From positions 992,001 to 1,056,000 of the forward strand of contig NZ_JANFLS010000001.1 of assembly GCF_024385465.1 (NCBI RefSeq): a stretch of DNA of 64,000 nt, read 5' to 3'. The position numbers and the translations under genes were made by a program. Origin of the DNA: Arthrobacter sp. zg-Y844 (GTDB lineage Bacteria; Actinomycetota; Actinomycetes; Actinomycetales; Micrococcaceae). The stretch's first letter is position 1; each line of letters opens with the position of its first letter. The notes under the pieces were generated by a model. That model had not been told where the DNA came from. It ran no database searches and was given only the letters and a program-made list of their open reading frames with translations. Positions 46,419 to 56,306 of the stretch are shown here, one piece after another.

Positions 46419-46892
46419 ATGGAACGCATGATTTTCCCCAACCTGCCGGTGGCGAACCTCAAGACTGCAGAGAACTTCTATCTGGGTCTCGGATTCACCA
46501 AGAACCCGCAGTTCAGTGATGAAAACGCCACCGCCATCGTCATTTCGGACAGCATCGTGGTGATGCTGCTGCAGCAGGACTTCTACCAGGGCTTCCTCCC
46601 CGAAGGGGACACGCCGCATCTGGCTTCGGCAGGCAAGGAAGTACTGAACTGCATCAGCTGCGACAGCACGGACGAAGTGGACCGTTTCCTGGCCGCCTGC
46701 GCCTCCGGCGGGGGTGCCCTCTACGCGCCGGCTGAGGAGCATATGCCCGGAATGTACAGCGGCTCGGCAACCGACCCGGACGGACACGTCTGGGAGTTCA
46801 TGTGGATGGATCCCTCCAATGTCGAGCCGCCCGAGCGCACCTTCGAGGTTTCCTCCAACGCCACGGTCCAGGAGCAGAACTCCGCGCTTTGA
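46419..46892 (+). CDS. VOC/glyoxalase superfamily protein
   Basis: 157 aa. The vicinal-oxygen-chelate pattern is MIFPNLPVANLKTAENFYLG at the start, a middle acidic loop, and SATDPDGHVWEFMWMDPSNV with the metal-binding Glu near residue 129. It resembles lactoylglutathione lyase-like extradiol proteins of unknown substrate. GGAAGG is 8 nt before ATG 46419. It lies about 210 bp after the 52-aa gene, with nothing recognisable in that gap, and may be part of the SoxR response. Confidence 0.8.
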   Translation: MERMIFPNLPVANLKTAENFYLGLGFTKNPQFSDENATAIVISDSIVVMLLQQDFYQGFLPEGDTPHLASAGKEVLNCISCDSTDEVDRFLAACASGGGALYAPAEEHMPGMYSGSATDPDGHVWEFMWMDPSNVEPPERTFEVSSNATVQEQNSAL

Positions 46893-46929
46893 CCGGGCTC
46901 CGGTGCGGCCCGGTCAAGGCGCGTGCCGG

Positions 46930-47820
46930 CTACTTGACCGCGCCCATGGACAGGCCGCGGACCAGCTGCTTCTGCGCCACCCACCCGGCAATCACCACCG
47001 GCAGCGAAGCCAGCACCGATGCTGCCGAGAGCTGCGCCAGGAACAGGCCTTCGCTGGTCATCTGGGACACCAGGAAGACCGGGACCGTAGCCGATTGGCC
47101 CGCCGTGAGGATCAGTGCGAAGAAGAACTCGTTCCAGGCGAAAATCACGCAGATCAAGGCCGTCGCGGCAAGGCCGGGGGCGACCATGGGCATTAGGACC
47201 CGCAGGAGGGTTTTCATCAGCCCGGCTCCGTCCATCTGCGCCGCCTCCAGCACCTCGCCGGGCACTTCCAGGAAAAACGAGCGCATCATCCACACGGCGA
47301 TGGGCAGGTTCATCGAGGTGTACAACACCACCAGCGTCCACACGTTATCCAATACCTTCAGCTGCCCGGCAATCACGTAGATCGGCATAATCACGGCCAC
47401 TACCGGCAGCATGCGGGTGGAGATGAAGAAGAACAGCACGTCCGAGGTCTTTTTCACCGGCCGGATGCTCAAGGCGTAGGAGGCCGGCACCGCCAGGATG
47501 ACCACCAGGATGGTGGAGACGCCGGTGGCTATCGCGGAGTTGGCGAAATAGCTTCCGGCCCCGCTGTCCAGCACCGCCCGGTACTGTTCCAGCGTGGGGG
47601 CGAAGAAGAACACCGGCGGATCGGATGCGGCGGCGGACTCCTGCTTGAAGGAGGTCAGCACCATCCAGAGCACCGGTGAGAAGAAAATCAGTGCCAGGAC
47701 CCACGTCACCGTGGTGAGGATGGGTGCGGAGTTGAAACGCCGGGCCGGTTTCCGAACGGTATTGGCAGCGGGAGTTGTTTCTTTCCCGGCGGGAGTAGGT
47801 GCAGCAGTCTGGGTAGCCAC
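46930..47820 (-). CDS. polyol/sugar ABC transporter permease (MalG/SmoG type)
   Basis: 296 aa, six membrane helices. The EAA loop is EAAQMDGAGLMKTLLRVLMP near residue 195. ILVVILAVPASYALSIRPVK and FAWNEFFFALILTAG are typical of MalG-like permeases. GTG 47820 has AAAGGA about 9 nt upstream. It is third in the SBP-permease-permease operon, 4 nt after the preceding gene. The ATP-binding subunit is absent and must be shared. Confidence 0.9.
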   Translation of the reverse strand: MATQTAAPTPAGKETTPAANTVRKPARRFNSAPILTTVTWVLALIFFSPVLWMVLTSFKQESAAASDPPVFFFAPTLEQYRAVLDSGAGSYFANSAIATGVSTILVVILAVPASYALSIRPVKKTSDVLFFFISTRMLPVVAVIMPIYVIAGQLKVLDNVWTLVVLYTSMNLPIAVWMMRSFFLEVPGEVLEAAQMDGAGLMKTLLRVLMPMVAPGLAATALICVIFAWNEFFFALILTAGQSATVPVFLVSQMTSEGLFLAQLSAASVLASLPVVIAGWVAQKQLVRGLSMGAVK

Positions 47821-47824
47821 GTCG

Positions 47825-48769
47825 TCAGTCCTTTACGTCGAAGCTCTTGAAAATCAGGCGGAGGGCCAGGGTGGCCACAATGATGGTGGCAATGACAACC
47901 ACCACGCCCATGGCAGCGGCCTGGCCGATGTCAAAGCCAAGGAAAGCCCGCTGGTAGATGTAGAACGGCAGGTTTGCACTGGCCGTCCCGGGTCCGCCGG
48001 CGGTCATGAGGTAGATCTGGTCGAAGGTGTTCACCACATAGATGGCGCCAAGCAGGATTCCGAGTTCGATGTACCGGCGCAGCTGCGGCAACGTCACCGA
48101 GATGAACGTCCGCCACCACCCCGCGCCGTCCACCTGTGCGGCTTCCAGCACGTCCTTGGACTGCGCCTGCAGCCCGGACAGGACCAGCAGCATCATGAAC
48201 GGCGTCCACTGCCACACCAGCGCCATCAGGATGGACACGATCGGGTGCTGTGACGTCCAGTCCACCGGCGGGATGCCCACCAGCCCGATCACCCAGTTCA
48301 GCAGGCCGTAGCTCGGATTGAGGATTGAAATGGACCACAGCAGGGAGCTCGCCACCGGCATGATCAGGAACGGGGTGATCAGGAGGGTACGCACCACTCC
48401 CCGGCCGGCGAAACTGCGGTCCAGCAACAGGGCGAAGATGATGCCCAGCAACATCGCGAAGAAAACACAGGCCACGGTGAAGAGGACGCTGTTCAGCGCC
48501 GCCCCGCGGAACGTGGAGTCCGAGAAAATATCGATGTAGTTCCCCAGCCCCACAAACTGGTTTCCCTCCGGCCGCAGCAGGTTCCAGTTCTGCAGGGAGT
48601 ACCAGATGGTGAAGAGGAAGGGCACCTGCGTCACGATCAAGGTGAAAATCAGGGCCGGCAACAGCGGCAGCCGCCGCCGCCACCCCTCGGCGGAGGACAT
48701 TCCCCCGCCCTCCCGCTCCGTTGCGGCCTTCCTGGCGCGGACCTGTTGCCGCTCTACCAACGTGGACAT
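47825..48769 (-). CDS. polyol/sugar ABC transporter permease (MalF/SmoF type)
   Basis: 314 aa. A hydrophilic N-tail of about 30 residues precedes six helices; EAAQVDGAGWWRTFISVTLP is the EAA loop. FTIWYSLQNWNLLRPEGNQF resembles polyol (SmoF/MtlF) permeases. ATG 48769 directly follows the solute-binding protein stop (TAAATG), so translation is coupled. Confidence 0.9.
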   Translation of the reverse strand: MSTLVERQQVRARKAATEREGGGMSSAEGWRRRLPLLPALIFTLIVTQVPFLFTIWYSLQNWNLLRPEGNQFVGLGNYIDIFSDSTFRGAALNSVLFTVACVFFAMLLGIIFALLLDRSFAGRGVVRTLLITPFLIMPVASSLLWSISILNPSYGLLNWVIGLVGIPPVDWTSQHPIVSILMALVWQWTPFMMLLVLSGLQAQSKDVLEAAQVDGAGWWRTFISVTLPQLRRYIELGILLGAIYVVNTFDQIYLMTAGGPGTASANLPFYIYQRAFLGFDIGQAAAMGVVVVIATIIVATLALRLIFKSFDVKD

Positions 48770-50152
48770 TTAACCCGCTCCGTCCTGGTAGCTTTCCGCC
48801 ACCGTTTCGGCGTAGCCCTGGGATTGTTCCAGCGCTTCTTGGACTGTCTGCTGCCCGGCTATGGCCGCCGAAATCTGCTGCCCCACCCGCGTGCCCAGAT
48901 CCTGGAACTCCGGGATACCGACAAATTGGAGCCCGGTGTAGGGCACACCGCGGACCATGCTGTTTTCCTGGGATGCCCCGGCCATGGCATCCAGGGTCGG
49001 CTCGGCATAGGCCTCGGCCACCTCGGCGTATTCGGGGATTTCATAGGTGGAGAGCCGGCTGCCCGGCGGCACCCGTTCCCAGCCGATCTCCTCACCCACA
49101 AGCTGGATGTATTCCTTATCCGTCATCCAGGAAACAAAGTCCCAGGCAGCGTCCTTGGAGTTGCTGGTGGTGGGGATGGCCAGGGACCAGCTGTAAAGCC
49201 AGCCGGCGGACTCCGTCTCCTTGACGGGTGCCGGCGCGTATCCGCTTTTCCCGACTACGAGGGAGGACGCGGGGTCCTCAATGGCGGAAACCATGGCCGT
49301 GGCGTCGTACCACATGGCCGTATTTCCCTGGCTGTAGAGGGTCAGGCAGTCCCCGTAGCCGCTGGTGGCGGCACCGGCCTGCCCGTAGTTCTGCACCAGG
49401 TCCACATAATCGGTGACGGCTTCTTCCACTACGGGCTCGTCCAAACGGGCGTTCCAGTCCTCGTCGAACCAACGGCCGCCGTAGGTATTGATCATGGTGT
49501 CCAGCGGCGCCATGACCTCACCCCAGCCGGCCAGCCCGCGCAGACAGACACCGGCCATGTCATTTTCCGGATCGTTGAGTGCTTCGGCGAAGCCGCGGAT
49601 GTCTTCCCAGGTGGGGCTTTCCGGCATGGTCAGGCCGGCTGAATCGAACAGGTCCTGCCGATAGACGAGGAAGGAGGATTCACCGTAGAACGGAACGGAG
49701 TAGAGATCTCCCTCGTAGCTCAGTGCCTCACGGATAGTGGGGACGAAATCGTCGGGATCATATCCCTCGGTGGAATCGGCATAGTCCTGGAGATTAGTGA
49801 TCCAGCCGTTTTCCGCCCACATCGGCGTCTCGTAATTGGAGATCATTACGACGTCGAATTCCCCGCCCTGCGTGGCAACAGAGGCAGTGATCTTAGCCCG
49901 TGCCTCGTTTTCGGGAAGGGACACAAAGCTGACGTCAATGTCCGGATACTGCGCCTTGAATTCGTCCTGAAGAGTGATTGCGTCCTGCATCTGCGGGTTG
50001 GAGACAATGGCTACGACAATCTCATCCCCGCCCTCCGCCTCGGAACCGCCGCAGCCGGTCAGCACCAGGGCGGCTGCGGCCGCGGATGCCAGACCCGTTC
50101 GAAGCCGGTAACGGCTGTGGTTGCGATTCCCCCTGCTGCGTCGAAATCTCAT
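48770..50152 (-). CDS. ABC transporter solute-binding lipoprotein, polyol (SmoE/MtlE) type
   Basis: 460 aa. A basic N-terminus and hydrophobic segment end in the lipobox VLTGC (Cys34). FVSLPENEARAKITASVATQ, YSVPFYGESSFLVYRQDLFD and LRGLAGWGEVMAPLDTMIN match sorbitol/mannitol-binding proteins of the SmoE kind. The start ATG 50152 is preferred because AAAGGTG lies 5 nt upstream; ATG 50170 lacks this. It is first in the importer operon. No polyol dehydrogenase is adjacent, so substrate is inferred from resemblance only. Confidence 0.9.
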   Translation of the reverse strand: MRFRRSRGNRNHSRYRLRTGLASAAAAALVLTGCGGSEAEGGDEIVVAIVSNPQMQDAITLQDEFKAQYPDIDVSFVSLPENEARAKITASVATQGGEFDVVMISNYETPMWAENGWITNLQDYADSTEGYDPDDFVPTIREALSYEGDLYSVPFYGESSFLVYRQDLFDSAGLTMPESPTWEDIRGFAEALNDPENDMAGVCLRGLAGWGEVMAPLDTMINTYGGRWFDEDWNARLDEPVVEEAVTDYVDLVQNYGQAGAATSGYGDCLTLYSQGNTAMWYDATAMVSAIEDPASSLVVGKSGYAPAPVKETESAGWLYSWSLAIPTTSNSKDAAWDFVSWMTDKEYIQLVGEEIGWERVPPGSRLSTYEIPEYAEVAEAYAEPTLDAMAGASQENSMVRGVPYTGLQFVGIPEFQDLGTRVGQQISAAIAGQQTVQEALEQSQGYAETVAESYQDGAG

Positions 50153-50177
50153 CTGGTCACCTTTGCTCATTTGAGAC

Positions 50178-50203
50178 AGCGGTTCCGCTCACGTGCGCGG
50201 AAC
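50178..50203 (-). promoter_or_regulatory. inverted repeats upstream of the polyol importer
   Basis: AGCGG-TT-CCGCT (50178-50189) and GTTCCGC-N8-GCGGAAC (50182-50203) overlap about 25-50 bp before the solute-binding protein start. They do not show the central CG of LacI-family sites. Some other repressor or a structured leader is possible. The rest of 50204-50356 shows nothing recognisable. Confidence 0.4.
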
Positions 50204-50356
50204 ACTACGTTCATCCATTCGAGCGGGCAAGGGTTATCCCTGGGTTACCGGATCAATTGGCGCAAGGCATTTCCGGAGGCAAGGGGCAGCGGGGAATGCT
50301 GTCGAAAGAGGGCGCTGAGGAATACCCGCGGCGGCAGGCCGGGAATCGTTTGCCGG

Positions 50357-51244
50357 CTAAGCCGATCCGGTGCGGGTGCAAATGGTATCCATAACTACTT
50401 CCGCGGCTCCCTCGCCGGGTTCGCAGCTCAACCGCACTTCAATTTCGGAAACAGCGGCCAAGGAGGCCAGATGGGTGCCGCCGCAGGGAATGCCGACCGA
50501 TCCGCCGGGCAGGTCGCAGACCCAGCGGCGCATGCCGGTAAGGAGATCCGATTCGCGCTCGATGCGGACCTCCGCATCGGAGGCCACCCACTCCGCCAAC
50601 GTTGCGTTCACACCCTTTTCCACGGCGGCAGGGTCCGTCAGCAACGCGTCCGGCAAAAAGCCCTTGCGACGCAGTGACTTCCCCAACCGGTAAACGTCCC
50701 GGGAACCTCCGGGCAGAATCGTGGTTGTCTCGATCGCCAGGGCGTCGAAGTTCGGGTTGCCGGCCGCGTCTGCGGGCACGTCCTTTTTCCATGCCCCGGC
50801 CAGCTGCCGGTTCAGGGCAAGGGCCGCCAGGTGGCAGGCTGTGTGCCCGGCAGAAAGAGCGGCCCGGTGTTCGCCGTCCACCCGGACCTCGACACGGTTT
50901 CCCTCCGCAATGCCGGTATCCCCCGGCAGCAGATGAACCACCGCGAACACCCAGCCCTCGGTGCCCTTGCGGACCGGGATGTCCCCGCCCAGGAACAGTG
51001 CGGTGCCGTCCGTGGCCCCGACCACGCAGTCAAGCAGGGGCACCTCGCGGCCGTCCGGCGTCGTTAGCGTTGCCCGGTCCGGCCCCTGGTCCGGCCAGCC
51101 GGCGTCCACCGGGTGTACGGGAGTGGTGTCCAGGAGTACCGCAAGCCTTCCGTCCGGCAGTGTCTCCACGTGAAGTACGGCTCCCGTGCCCGTCAGGGCT
51201 CCGGCGGGATAGGTGACGGCGGTATCGGTTTTCGGCAGGCTCAC
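50357..51244 (-). CDS. alanyl-tRNA editing (AlaX/ThrRS-SAD-like) protein
   Basis: 295 aa. The zinc/editing motifs are SAGHTACHLAALALN (HxxxH) near residue 140 and GIPCGGTHLASLAAV (CxxxH) near 275. Such free-standing proteins hydrolyse Ser- or Gly-mischarged tRNA-Ala. The N-terminal domain of about 120 residues is a beta-rich AlaRS-like module. The start GTG 51244 (VSLPKTD) has GGGG nearby; GTG 51292 is an alternative. It is divergent from the initiator tRNA gene. Confidence 0.82.
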   Translation of the reverse strand: MSLPKTDTAVTYPAGALTGTGAVLHVETLPDGRLAVLLDTTPVHPVDAGWPDQGPDRATLTTPDGREVPLLDCVVGATDGTALFLGGDIPVRKGTEGWVFAVVHLLPGDTGIAEGNRVEVRVDGEHRAALSAGHTACHLAALALNRQLAGAWKKDVPADAAGNPNFDALAIETTTILPGGSRDVYRLGKSLRRKGFLPDALLTDPAAVEKGVNATLAEWVASDAEVRIERESDLLTGMRRWVCDLPGGSVGIPCGGTHLASLAAVSEIEVRLSCEPGEGAAEVVMDTICTRTGSA

Positions 51245-51337
51245 CCGCCCCAGCGTACCGAACCGGACGGCGGAAATTGTGAGCCCGGCCACTGGATTAC
51301 GCTGTGCGGCGGATCTGCGGTAAAGTTGAGACCACGC

Positions 51338-51414
51338 CGCGGGGTGGAGCAGTTCGGTAGCTCGCTGGGCTCATAACCCAGAGGTCGCAAGTTCAAATCT
51401 TGCCCCCGCAACCA
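51338..51414 (+). tRNA. initiator tRNA-Met (fMet), anticodon CAT
   Basis: 77 nt including encoded CCA. The anticodon loop is CTCATAA, closed by the three G:C pairs (GGG/CCC) diagnostic of initiator tRNA. Acceptor CGCGGGG pairs with CCCCGCA leaving the C1-A72 mismatch, another initiator mark. D and T arms are normal (GTTCAAAT T-loop). A strong terminator follows within 3 nt. Confidence 0.96.
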
Positions 51415-51416
51415 AG

Positions 51417-51455
51417 AAAAAGATCCCGATCCGGAAACCGGATCGGGATCTTTTT
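51417..51455 (+). terminator. intrinsic terminator of the tRNA-fMet gene
   Basis: 18-bp perfect stem (51417-51434 with 51438-51455), AAA loop, followed by a T6 run on the plus strand. Confidence 0.93.
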
Positions 51456-51537
51456 TGTCCCGGCATTGGTTGTCTCCACCACATCTCCTCCGGTAGTTTG
51501 CGAGAACAAACCGCGAGGGACAGGTGGTCCACATCTC

Positions 51538-52158
51538 ATGAAAGCCGGAATAACCCTGCAGGTGGACGGCGAAGCGCGCACCCTGACGGTGGATACCCGC
51601 ACCACGGTCTTGGACGCGCTGCGGGACCAGTTGGGCGTCACGAGCCCCAAGAAGGGCTGCGACCACGGCCAATGCGGCGCCTGCACGGTCCTTTTGGACG
51701 GGCGCCGCGCCAATTCCTGCCTCGCCCTGGCCGTAGCCCATGACGGCGCCGAGGTAATCACGGCCGAGGGCCTGGCCGGCGGCACGCCCGACGGCGAACT
51801 GCACCCGGTCCAGCGCGCTTTCCTGGAACAGGACGGGTTCCAATGCGGTTACTGCACTCCGGGGCAGGTCTGTTCCGCCGCGGGCATCATCGAGGAAGCC
51901 GCCGCCGGGCACCCGTCCACGGCCACGGAAGATCTGCAGGCCGAGGGCGGCATAGACCTCACCGATGCTGAAATCCGCGAACGCATGAGCGGAAACCTGT
52001 GCCGCTGCGGGGCGTACGTGAACATTGTTGCCGCCGTCCGGCAGGCCGCCGAAGCAGCCGCGGCACGGCGGGGCGGAGCGCCCGACCCGGAGGTTCCGGT
52101 CGTGGCGGACTCCCCCACCGCGGAATCGATGCCCGAGCATCCGGAGGAACGCGCATGA
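51538..52158 (+). CDS. paoA: aldehyde oxidoreductase [2Fe-2S] subunit (PaoA/YagT type)
   Basis: 206 aa. The plant-type [2Fe-2S] site uses C41, C46, C49 and C61 ([17 protein letters not shown]). The second cluster uses C103, C106, C155 and C157 ([19 protein letters not shown]). It is the electron-transfer small subunit of a xanthine oxidase-family molybdenum enzyme. The start ATG 51538 lacks a close ribosome site, and no Tat signal is present, unlike E. coli PaoA, so it may act in the cytoplasm. The stop overlaps the FAD subunit start as ATGA. Confidence 0.92.
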   Translation: MKAGITLQVDGEARTLTVDTRTTVLDALRDQLGVTSPKKGCDHGQCGACTVLLDGRRANSCLALAVAHDGAEVITAEGLAGGTPDGELHPVQRAFLEQDGFQCGYCTPGQVCSAAGIIEEAAAGHPSTATEDLQAEGGIDLTDAEIRERMSGNLCRCGAYVNIVAAVRQAAEAAAARRGGAPDPEVPVVADSPTAESMPEHPEERA

Positions 52159-53234
52159 TCCCGTTCGATTATCACCGCGCCGAGGACGTCGCGTCGGCTG
52201 TCGCCTTGGTGAGCGGTAACCCTGAGGCCGCTTTCCTGGCCGGGGGCACCAACCTGGTGGACCGGATGAAGCTCGGCGTCGCCCAACCCACCCTGGTGGT
52301 GGACATCTCCCGGCTGCCGCTGGACACGGTGGATGTGCAGGAAGACGGGCGGGTCAGGATCGGTACGAATGTGCGCAACGCGGACCTGGCGGCCAACACG
52401 TTCATCCGCAGCCGCTACCCCGCCCTGTCCCAGGCTTTGCTATCCGGAGCCTCGGGCCAGTTGCGGAACCTGGCCACCACCGGCGGAAACCTGCTTCAGC
52501 GCACCCGCTGCGTGTATTTCCAGAACCCCACCACGCCATGCAACAAGCGGGAGCCCGGCACCGGCTGCTCCGCGCTGGAGGGCTACACCCGGTACCACGC
52601 CATCCTCGGCGCCTCCGAGGACTGCGTCGCCACCCATCCGTCAGATATGGCGGTGGCGCTGGCCGCCCTGGATGCCGCCGTCGTCGTCATGGGGCCCGCG
52701 GGCGAACGAGTGCTCCCCGTATCCGATCTGCACCGGCTGCCCGGCAACGAGCCGCAGAAGGACACGGTACTTGACCACGGCGAGCTGATCACCGCCGTTG
52801 AACTCCCGCCGGCACCGGCCCGTTCCGCGTACCGCAAGGTCCGCGACCGTGCGTCCTACGCCTTCGCCCTGGTTTCCGTGGCCGCGGCACTGGAGCTGGA
52901 CGACGACGCCGCCGCCGTCCCGGTGATCCGGGACGTGCGGATAGCGCTGGGCGGAGTGGCGCACAAACCCTGGCGGGCGCTCCAGGCCGAAGCGGTGCTC
53001 CGCGGGGCCGCAGCCACCGAGGACAATTTCCGGGCCGCCGCGGATGCCGAGCTAAGGCACGCTGAGACGCTCAACGGGAATGGCTTCAAGGTGCCCATGG
53101 TCCGGAACACCCTGGCCGCAGTGCTGCGGGACCTGACCGGCACCGCCAGGCCGGACGCCAGTGCACCGGGGACGGACCATCCGGAAGGGCCCGGCGGCCC
53201 GGATGACGCAGGCTGGGAGGAATTGAACTCATGA
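52155..53234 (+). CDS. paoB: aldehyde oxidoreductase FAD subunit with [4Fe-4S] site (PaoB/YagS type)
   Basis: 359 aa. The FAD loop is [20 protein letters not shown] and [13 protein letters not shown]. An inserted four-cysteine site, C119, C129, C138 and C157 ([20 protein letters not shown] then C), matches the [4Fe-4S] of E. coli PaoB, so electrons may pass through that cluster. The C-terminus is an acidic Gly/Pro-rich tail of about 40 residues. The start ATG 52155 overlaps paoA; the stop overlaps paoC. Confidence 0.9.
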   Translation: MIPFDYHRAEDVASAVALVSGNPEAAFLAGGTNLVDRMKLGVAQPTLVVDISRLPLDTVDVQEDGRVRIGTNVRNADLAANTFIRSRYPALSQALLSGASGQLRNLATTGGNLLQRTRCVYFQNPTTPCNKREPGTGCSALEGYTRYHAILGASEDCVATHPSDMAVALAALDAAVVVMGPAGERVLPVSDLHRLPGNEPQKDTVLDHGELITAVELPPAPARSAYRKVRDRASYAFALVSVAAALELDDDAAAVPVIRDVRIALGGVAHKPWRALQAEAVLRGAAATEDNFRAAADAELRHAETLNGNGFKVPMVRNTLAAVLRDLTGTARPDASAPGTDHPEGPGGPDDAGWEELNS

Positions 53235-55315
53235 GCAAGCTGATGCCCGCTTCCGCCATCGGTACCCCGTATGAACGGCTCGACGGCGAACTTAAGGTCC
53301 GCGGCACCGCACCCTATGCCTATGAACAGCCGGTGGAGAACCCCGTCCACCTCTATCCCGTGCTTTCCACCATTGCCCGCGGTCGAGTGGAGCGGGTGGA
53401 GACCGCCGCAGCGGAGGCCCTCGACGGGGTGCTGACCATCCTTACAGCGGAGACCACTCCCCGACTGGCAGACAGCTCGGACCGGGAACTGGCGGTCCTG
53501 CAGGATCCCAGCGTGGGCTACCGGGGGCAGATAGTGGCTGCAGTACTGGCCGAGACCCCCGAAACCGCCCGGGAGGCAGCCGCTGCCGTGCAGGTGACCT
53601 ACACGGAGGAGCCGTTCACCGCCCAGCTGCGCGCTGACGATCCTGCACTGTATGCCCCCGAGGAGCTGAACGCCGGCACCCCGACGGACAGCAGCCAGGG
53701 CGATTTTGACGGCGCCTTTGACACCGCCGCACTGCGGATCGACGCGACGTATTCCACTCCGCCCGAACACAACAACCCGCTGGAGCCGCACGTCACGGTG
53801 GCGCAGTGGGACGGGACCGTCCTGACCCTCTGGGACTCCACGCAGGGCGTCCACGCGGTGAAGAGCACGCTGGCGCAGGTGCTGGGTCTTGATGAGGAGC
53901 AGGTCCGCGTCATCGCGCCGCACGTAGGCGGCGGCTTCGGATCCAAGGGTATGCCGCACGTGCAGGTGGTGATGGCGGCCTTGGCCGCGCAGTGCACGGA
54001 CGGCCGGCCGGTGAAGTTCCCTGTCAGCCGGCAGCAGATGTACACGCTGACCAGCCACCGAACCCCCACTATCCAGCACGTCCGGCTAGGTGCGGCCGAC
54101 GACGGACGGCTCACCGCCATGTCGCTGGACATCCTGGAACACACCTCCCGGATCAAGGAGTTCGCCGAGCAGACCCCGGCGCCGTTTCGGATGATGTACG
54201 CCGCCCCTAACCGGCGAACCAGCACGCGGCTGGCGCCGCTGGATATACCGGTGCCGTCCTGGATGCGGGCCCCGGGGGAATGCCCGGGCATGTTCGGCCC
54301 CGAGGTGGCCATGGATGAGCTGGCGGCGGCGGCCGGCCTGGATCCGATCGAGCTGCGCCGACGCAACGAACCGGAGGTGGACCCGGAAACCGGCAATCCG
54401 TTCTCCAGTCGGCACTTGCTGGAATGCTTCGACCTCGGGGCCGAGCGATTTGGCTGGGAGAACCGGGTGGCCCGCCCACGCTCCGTTCAGCAGGACGGCT
54501 GGCTGGTGGGGATGGGTACCGCCAGCGCCGTGTACCCCTTCATGCGCCAGCCCTCGAACACGGCGCGGATCCAGTATGAGCAGGACGGCGTCTACTCGGT
54601 GCAGATCGGTGCCTCTGACATCGGCACGGGCAGCTGGACCGCCCTGACGCAGATCGCCGCCGATGCCCTGCGGGTGCCGGTGGACCGGATCAGGCTGGGC
54701 ATCGGTGACACCCGGTTCCCAACTGCCAGCGTGGCCGGCGGTTCCTCGGGGACGGCCAGCTGGGGCGGCACTATCATTGCCGCCGCGCGTGCCTTCCGGG
54801 AGGATCACGGCGAGCATCCCTCCCCCGGGGCCCACACGGAAGCGCAGCCACCGGAAGACCCGGAGGCTGCGAACCTTGCCCTGTATTCCTTCGGTGCGCA
54901 CTTCGCCGAGGTCCGGATCCACGCGGATACCGGGGAGATCCGGGTCCCCCGCATGCTCGGGGTGTTTTCTGCCGGCCGGATCATCAACCCGCGCACGGCC
55001 CGGTCCCAGTTCCTCGGCGCCATGACCATGGGCCTGGGCATGGCACTGCACGAGCAAGGGGTGCTGGATCCGCGGTTCGGGATCTTCGTGAACTCCGACC
55101 TTGCGGAATACCACATCCCCACCAACGCGGACGTGCTGGACATGGAGGCGTTGTGGATCGAGGACCGTGACGAGCATGCCGGCCCGCTGGGTGCCCGCGG
55201 CATCGGAGAAATAGGGATTGTGGGCAGCGCTGCGGCCATTGCCAATGCCGCCTATAACGCCTCCGGCACCCGGATCCGGGACCTGCCGCTGACCCCGGAC
55301 AAGTTCCTGGCCTGA
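53231..55315 (+). CDS. paoC: aldehyde oxidoreductase molybdopterin subunit (PaoC/YagR type)
   Basis: 694 aa. It binds the Mo cofactor and oxidises aldehydes. [14 protein letters not shown] and [19 protein letters not shown] are cofactor-binding motifs. [20 protein letters not shown] is the substrate side. The catalytic glutamate is E660 in [12 protein letters not shown]. The protein is a little shorter than E. coli PaoC (about 730 aa). No PaoD/XdhC chaperone gene follows, so cofactor insertion must depend on a gene elsewhere. Confidence 0.92.
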   Translation: MSKLMPASAIGTPYERLDGELKVRGTAPYAYEQPVENPVHLYPVLSTIARGRVERVETAAAEALDGVLTILTAETTPRLADSSDRELAVLQDPSVGYRGQIVAAVLAETPETAREAAAAVQVTYTEEPFTAQLRADDPALYAPEELNAGTPTDSSQGDFDGAFDTAALRIDATYSTPPEHNNPLEPHVTVAQWDGTVLTLWDSTQGVHAVKSTLAQVLGLDEEQVRVIAPHVGGGFGSKGMPHVQVVMAALAAQCTDGRPVKFPVSRQQMYTLTSHRTPTIQHVRLGAADDGRLTAMSLDILEHTSRIKEFAEQTPAPFRMMYAAPNRRTSTRLAPLDIPVPSWMRAPGECPGMFGPEVAMDELAAAAGLDPIELRRRNEPEVDPETGNPFSSRHLLECFDLGAERFGWENRVARPRSVQQDGWLVGMGTASAVYPFMRQPSNTARIQYEQDGVYSVQIGASDIGTGSWTALTQIAADALRVPVDRIRLGIGDTRFPTASVAGGSSGTASWGGTIIAAARAFREDHGEHPSPGAHTEAQPPEDPEAANLALYSFGAHFAEVRIHADTGEIRVPRMLGVFSAGRIINPRTARSQFLGAMTMGLGMALHEQGVLDPRFGIFVNSDLAEYHIPTNADVLDMEALWIEDRDEHAGPLGARGIGEIGIVGSAAAIANAAYNASGTRIRDLPLTPDKFLA

Positions 55316-55408
55316 CCGGGCTGCCCGTGGCGGTGCGCTCGGCCGGAATTCCCGCCCTATACTGGCGCTTTCCGCACCGGGAATCGGTGTGTTCCGATTG
55401 GGGGAATC

Positions 55409-56278
55409 GTGACCATGGGTATTTCAGCCGGCCCGCGCCCGGCCGCAGCGGGTCTGGCCTTGCTGGTGACCGTCCTTGCCGGCTGCGGCACCGACCCGGC
55501 GAACACCGACACCAGCAGGTCCACCGCTTCCAGCTCGCCTTCGGCGTCTCCCGCAGTGAAATCGACGGAAAAAGCATCAGTGAAGGCCAAGCCCTCCCCC
55601 TCGGCACCGCCGACGACGAGTCCGCCGCCGACGTCGTCCGCTTCCCAGCGCGGGCTGGGAGTCAAGGGCAACGTGGACACGGCCCACGGAACCTACCTGC
55701 AGGTTTCGCCGGCCGAAGATGATCCGGCGTGGACCCTCGATCCGGCGGTGGTGGAGCCGAAGCTGCTTTCCCTGTACTCGCAGGCGCAAATCGAGGAAGC
55801 GCACCGGAACAACCTGGCTTTTATGGTCGAGGAAGGGCTCGACTCCCCGCTTAACGGCGGCGCCTGGACGCCGGAGGAATGGTGGGCCGCGAATGGGCAG
55901 CGGATCGCTCCGGAGCTCCAAGGCATGGCTCAGCAGAGCCTCAACGACGGTTCGCCCTTTGGTGGAGTCGTTATGCAAAGCACCTTCCATCAGGAGCGTT
56001 ACGGCGATTCCTACCGGTATGTCTACGAACCGGACCGGTCACGCTTCACAAAGCTGGACATCGAAGTCCTCGAGGTGTGGCTGGCTGACGACAACAAGAG
56101 CATCGTCACCGAGATTTCCGCATCCGCGGAAATGGAGGTGGCACCCGGTGTCGGCGAACCCGGAACCAACACACAGGTTATCGAGGCGTCCATGACGCTT
56201 TGCTCGCGGCCGGGGCAGGACGCGGGCGAATGGCTGATCACGGACTGGCGCAACAAGTTCCAGGTCACGGCGGGTTGA
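55409..56278 (+). CDS. secreted lipoprotein of unknown function
   Basis: 289 aa. A signal peptide ends in the lipobox VLAGC (Cys26). A Ser/Thr/Pro/Lys linker runs to about residue 80, followed by a globular domain with several Trp and Asp/Glu (WTPEEWWAANGQRIAPELQG). I recognise no family. GTG 55409 and ATG 55415 are both plausible starts after GGGGG. It is probably tethered to the outer face of the membrane. The following gene begins 28 bp later. Confidence 0.78.
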   Translation: MTMGISAGPRPAAAGLALLVTVLAGCGTDPANTDTSRSTASSSPSASPAVKSTEKASVKAKPSPSAPPTTSPPPTSSASQRGLGVKGNVDTAHGTYLQVSPAEDDPAWTLDPAVVEPKLLSLYSQAQIEEAHRNNLAFMVEEGLDSPLNGGAWTPEEWWAANGQRIAPELQGMAQQSLNDGSPFGGVVMQSTFHQERYGDSYRYVYEPDRSRFTKLDIEVLEVWLADDNKSIVTEISASAEMEVAPGVGEPGTNTQVIEASMTLCSRPGQDAGEWLITDWRNKFQVTAG

Positions 56279-56306
56279 GCGTGGCAGACAATGCCGGATT
56301 GACCGC

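Noticed and set aside
46240-46431. 63-codon plus-strand frame between the 52-aa and VOC genes
   Set aside because: No ribosome site or family pattern, and it overlaps the VOC start.
51338-51460. tRNA-fMet as an integration site for a genomic island
   Set aside because: No integrase, no repeated tRNA 3' end downstream within view, and the following genes are ordinary metabolic ones.
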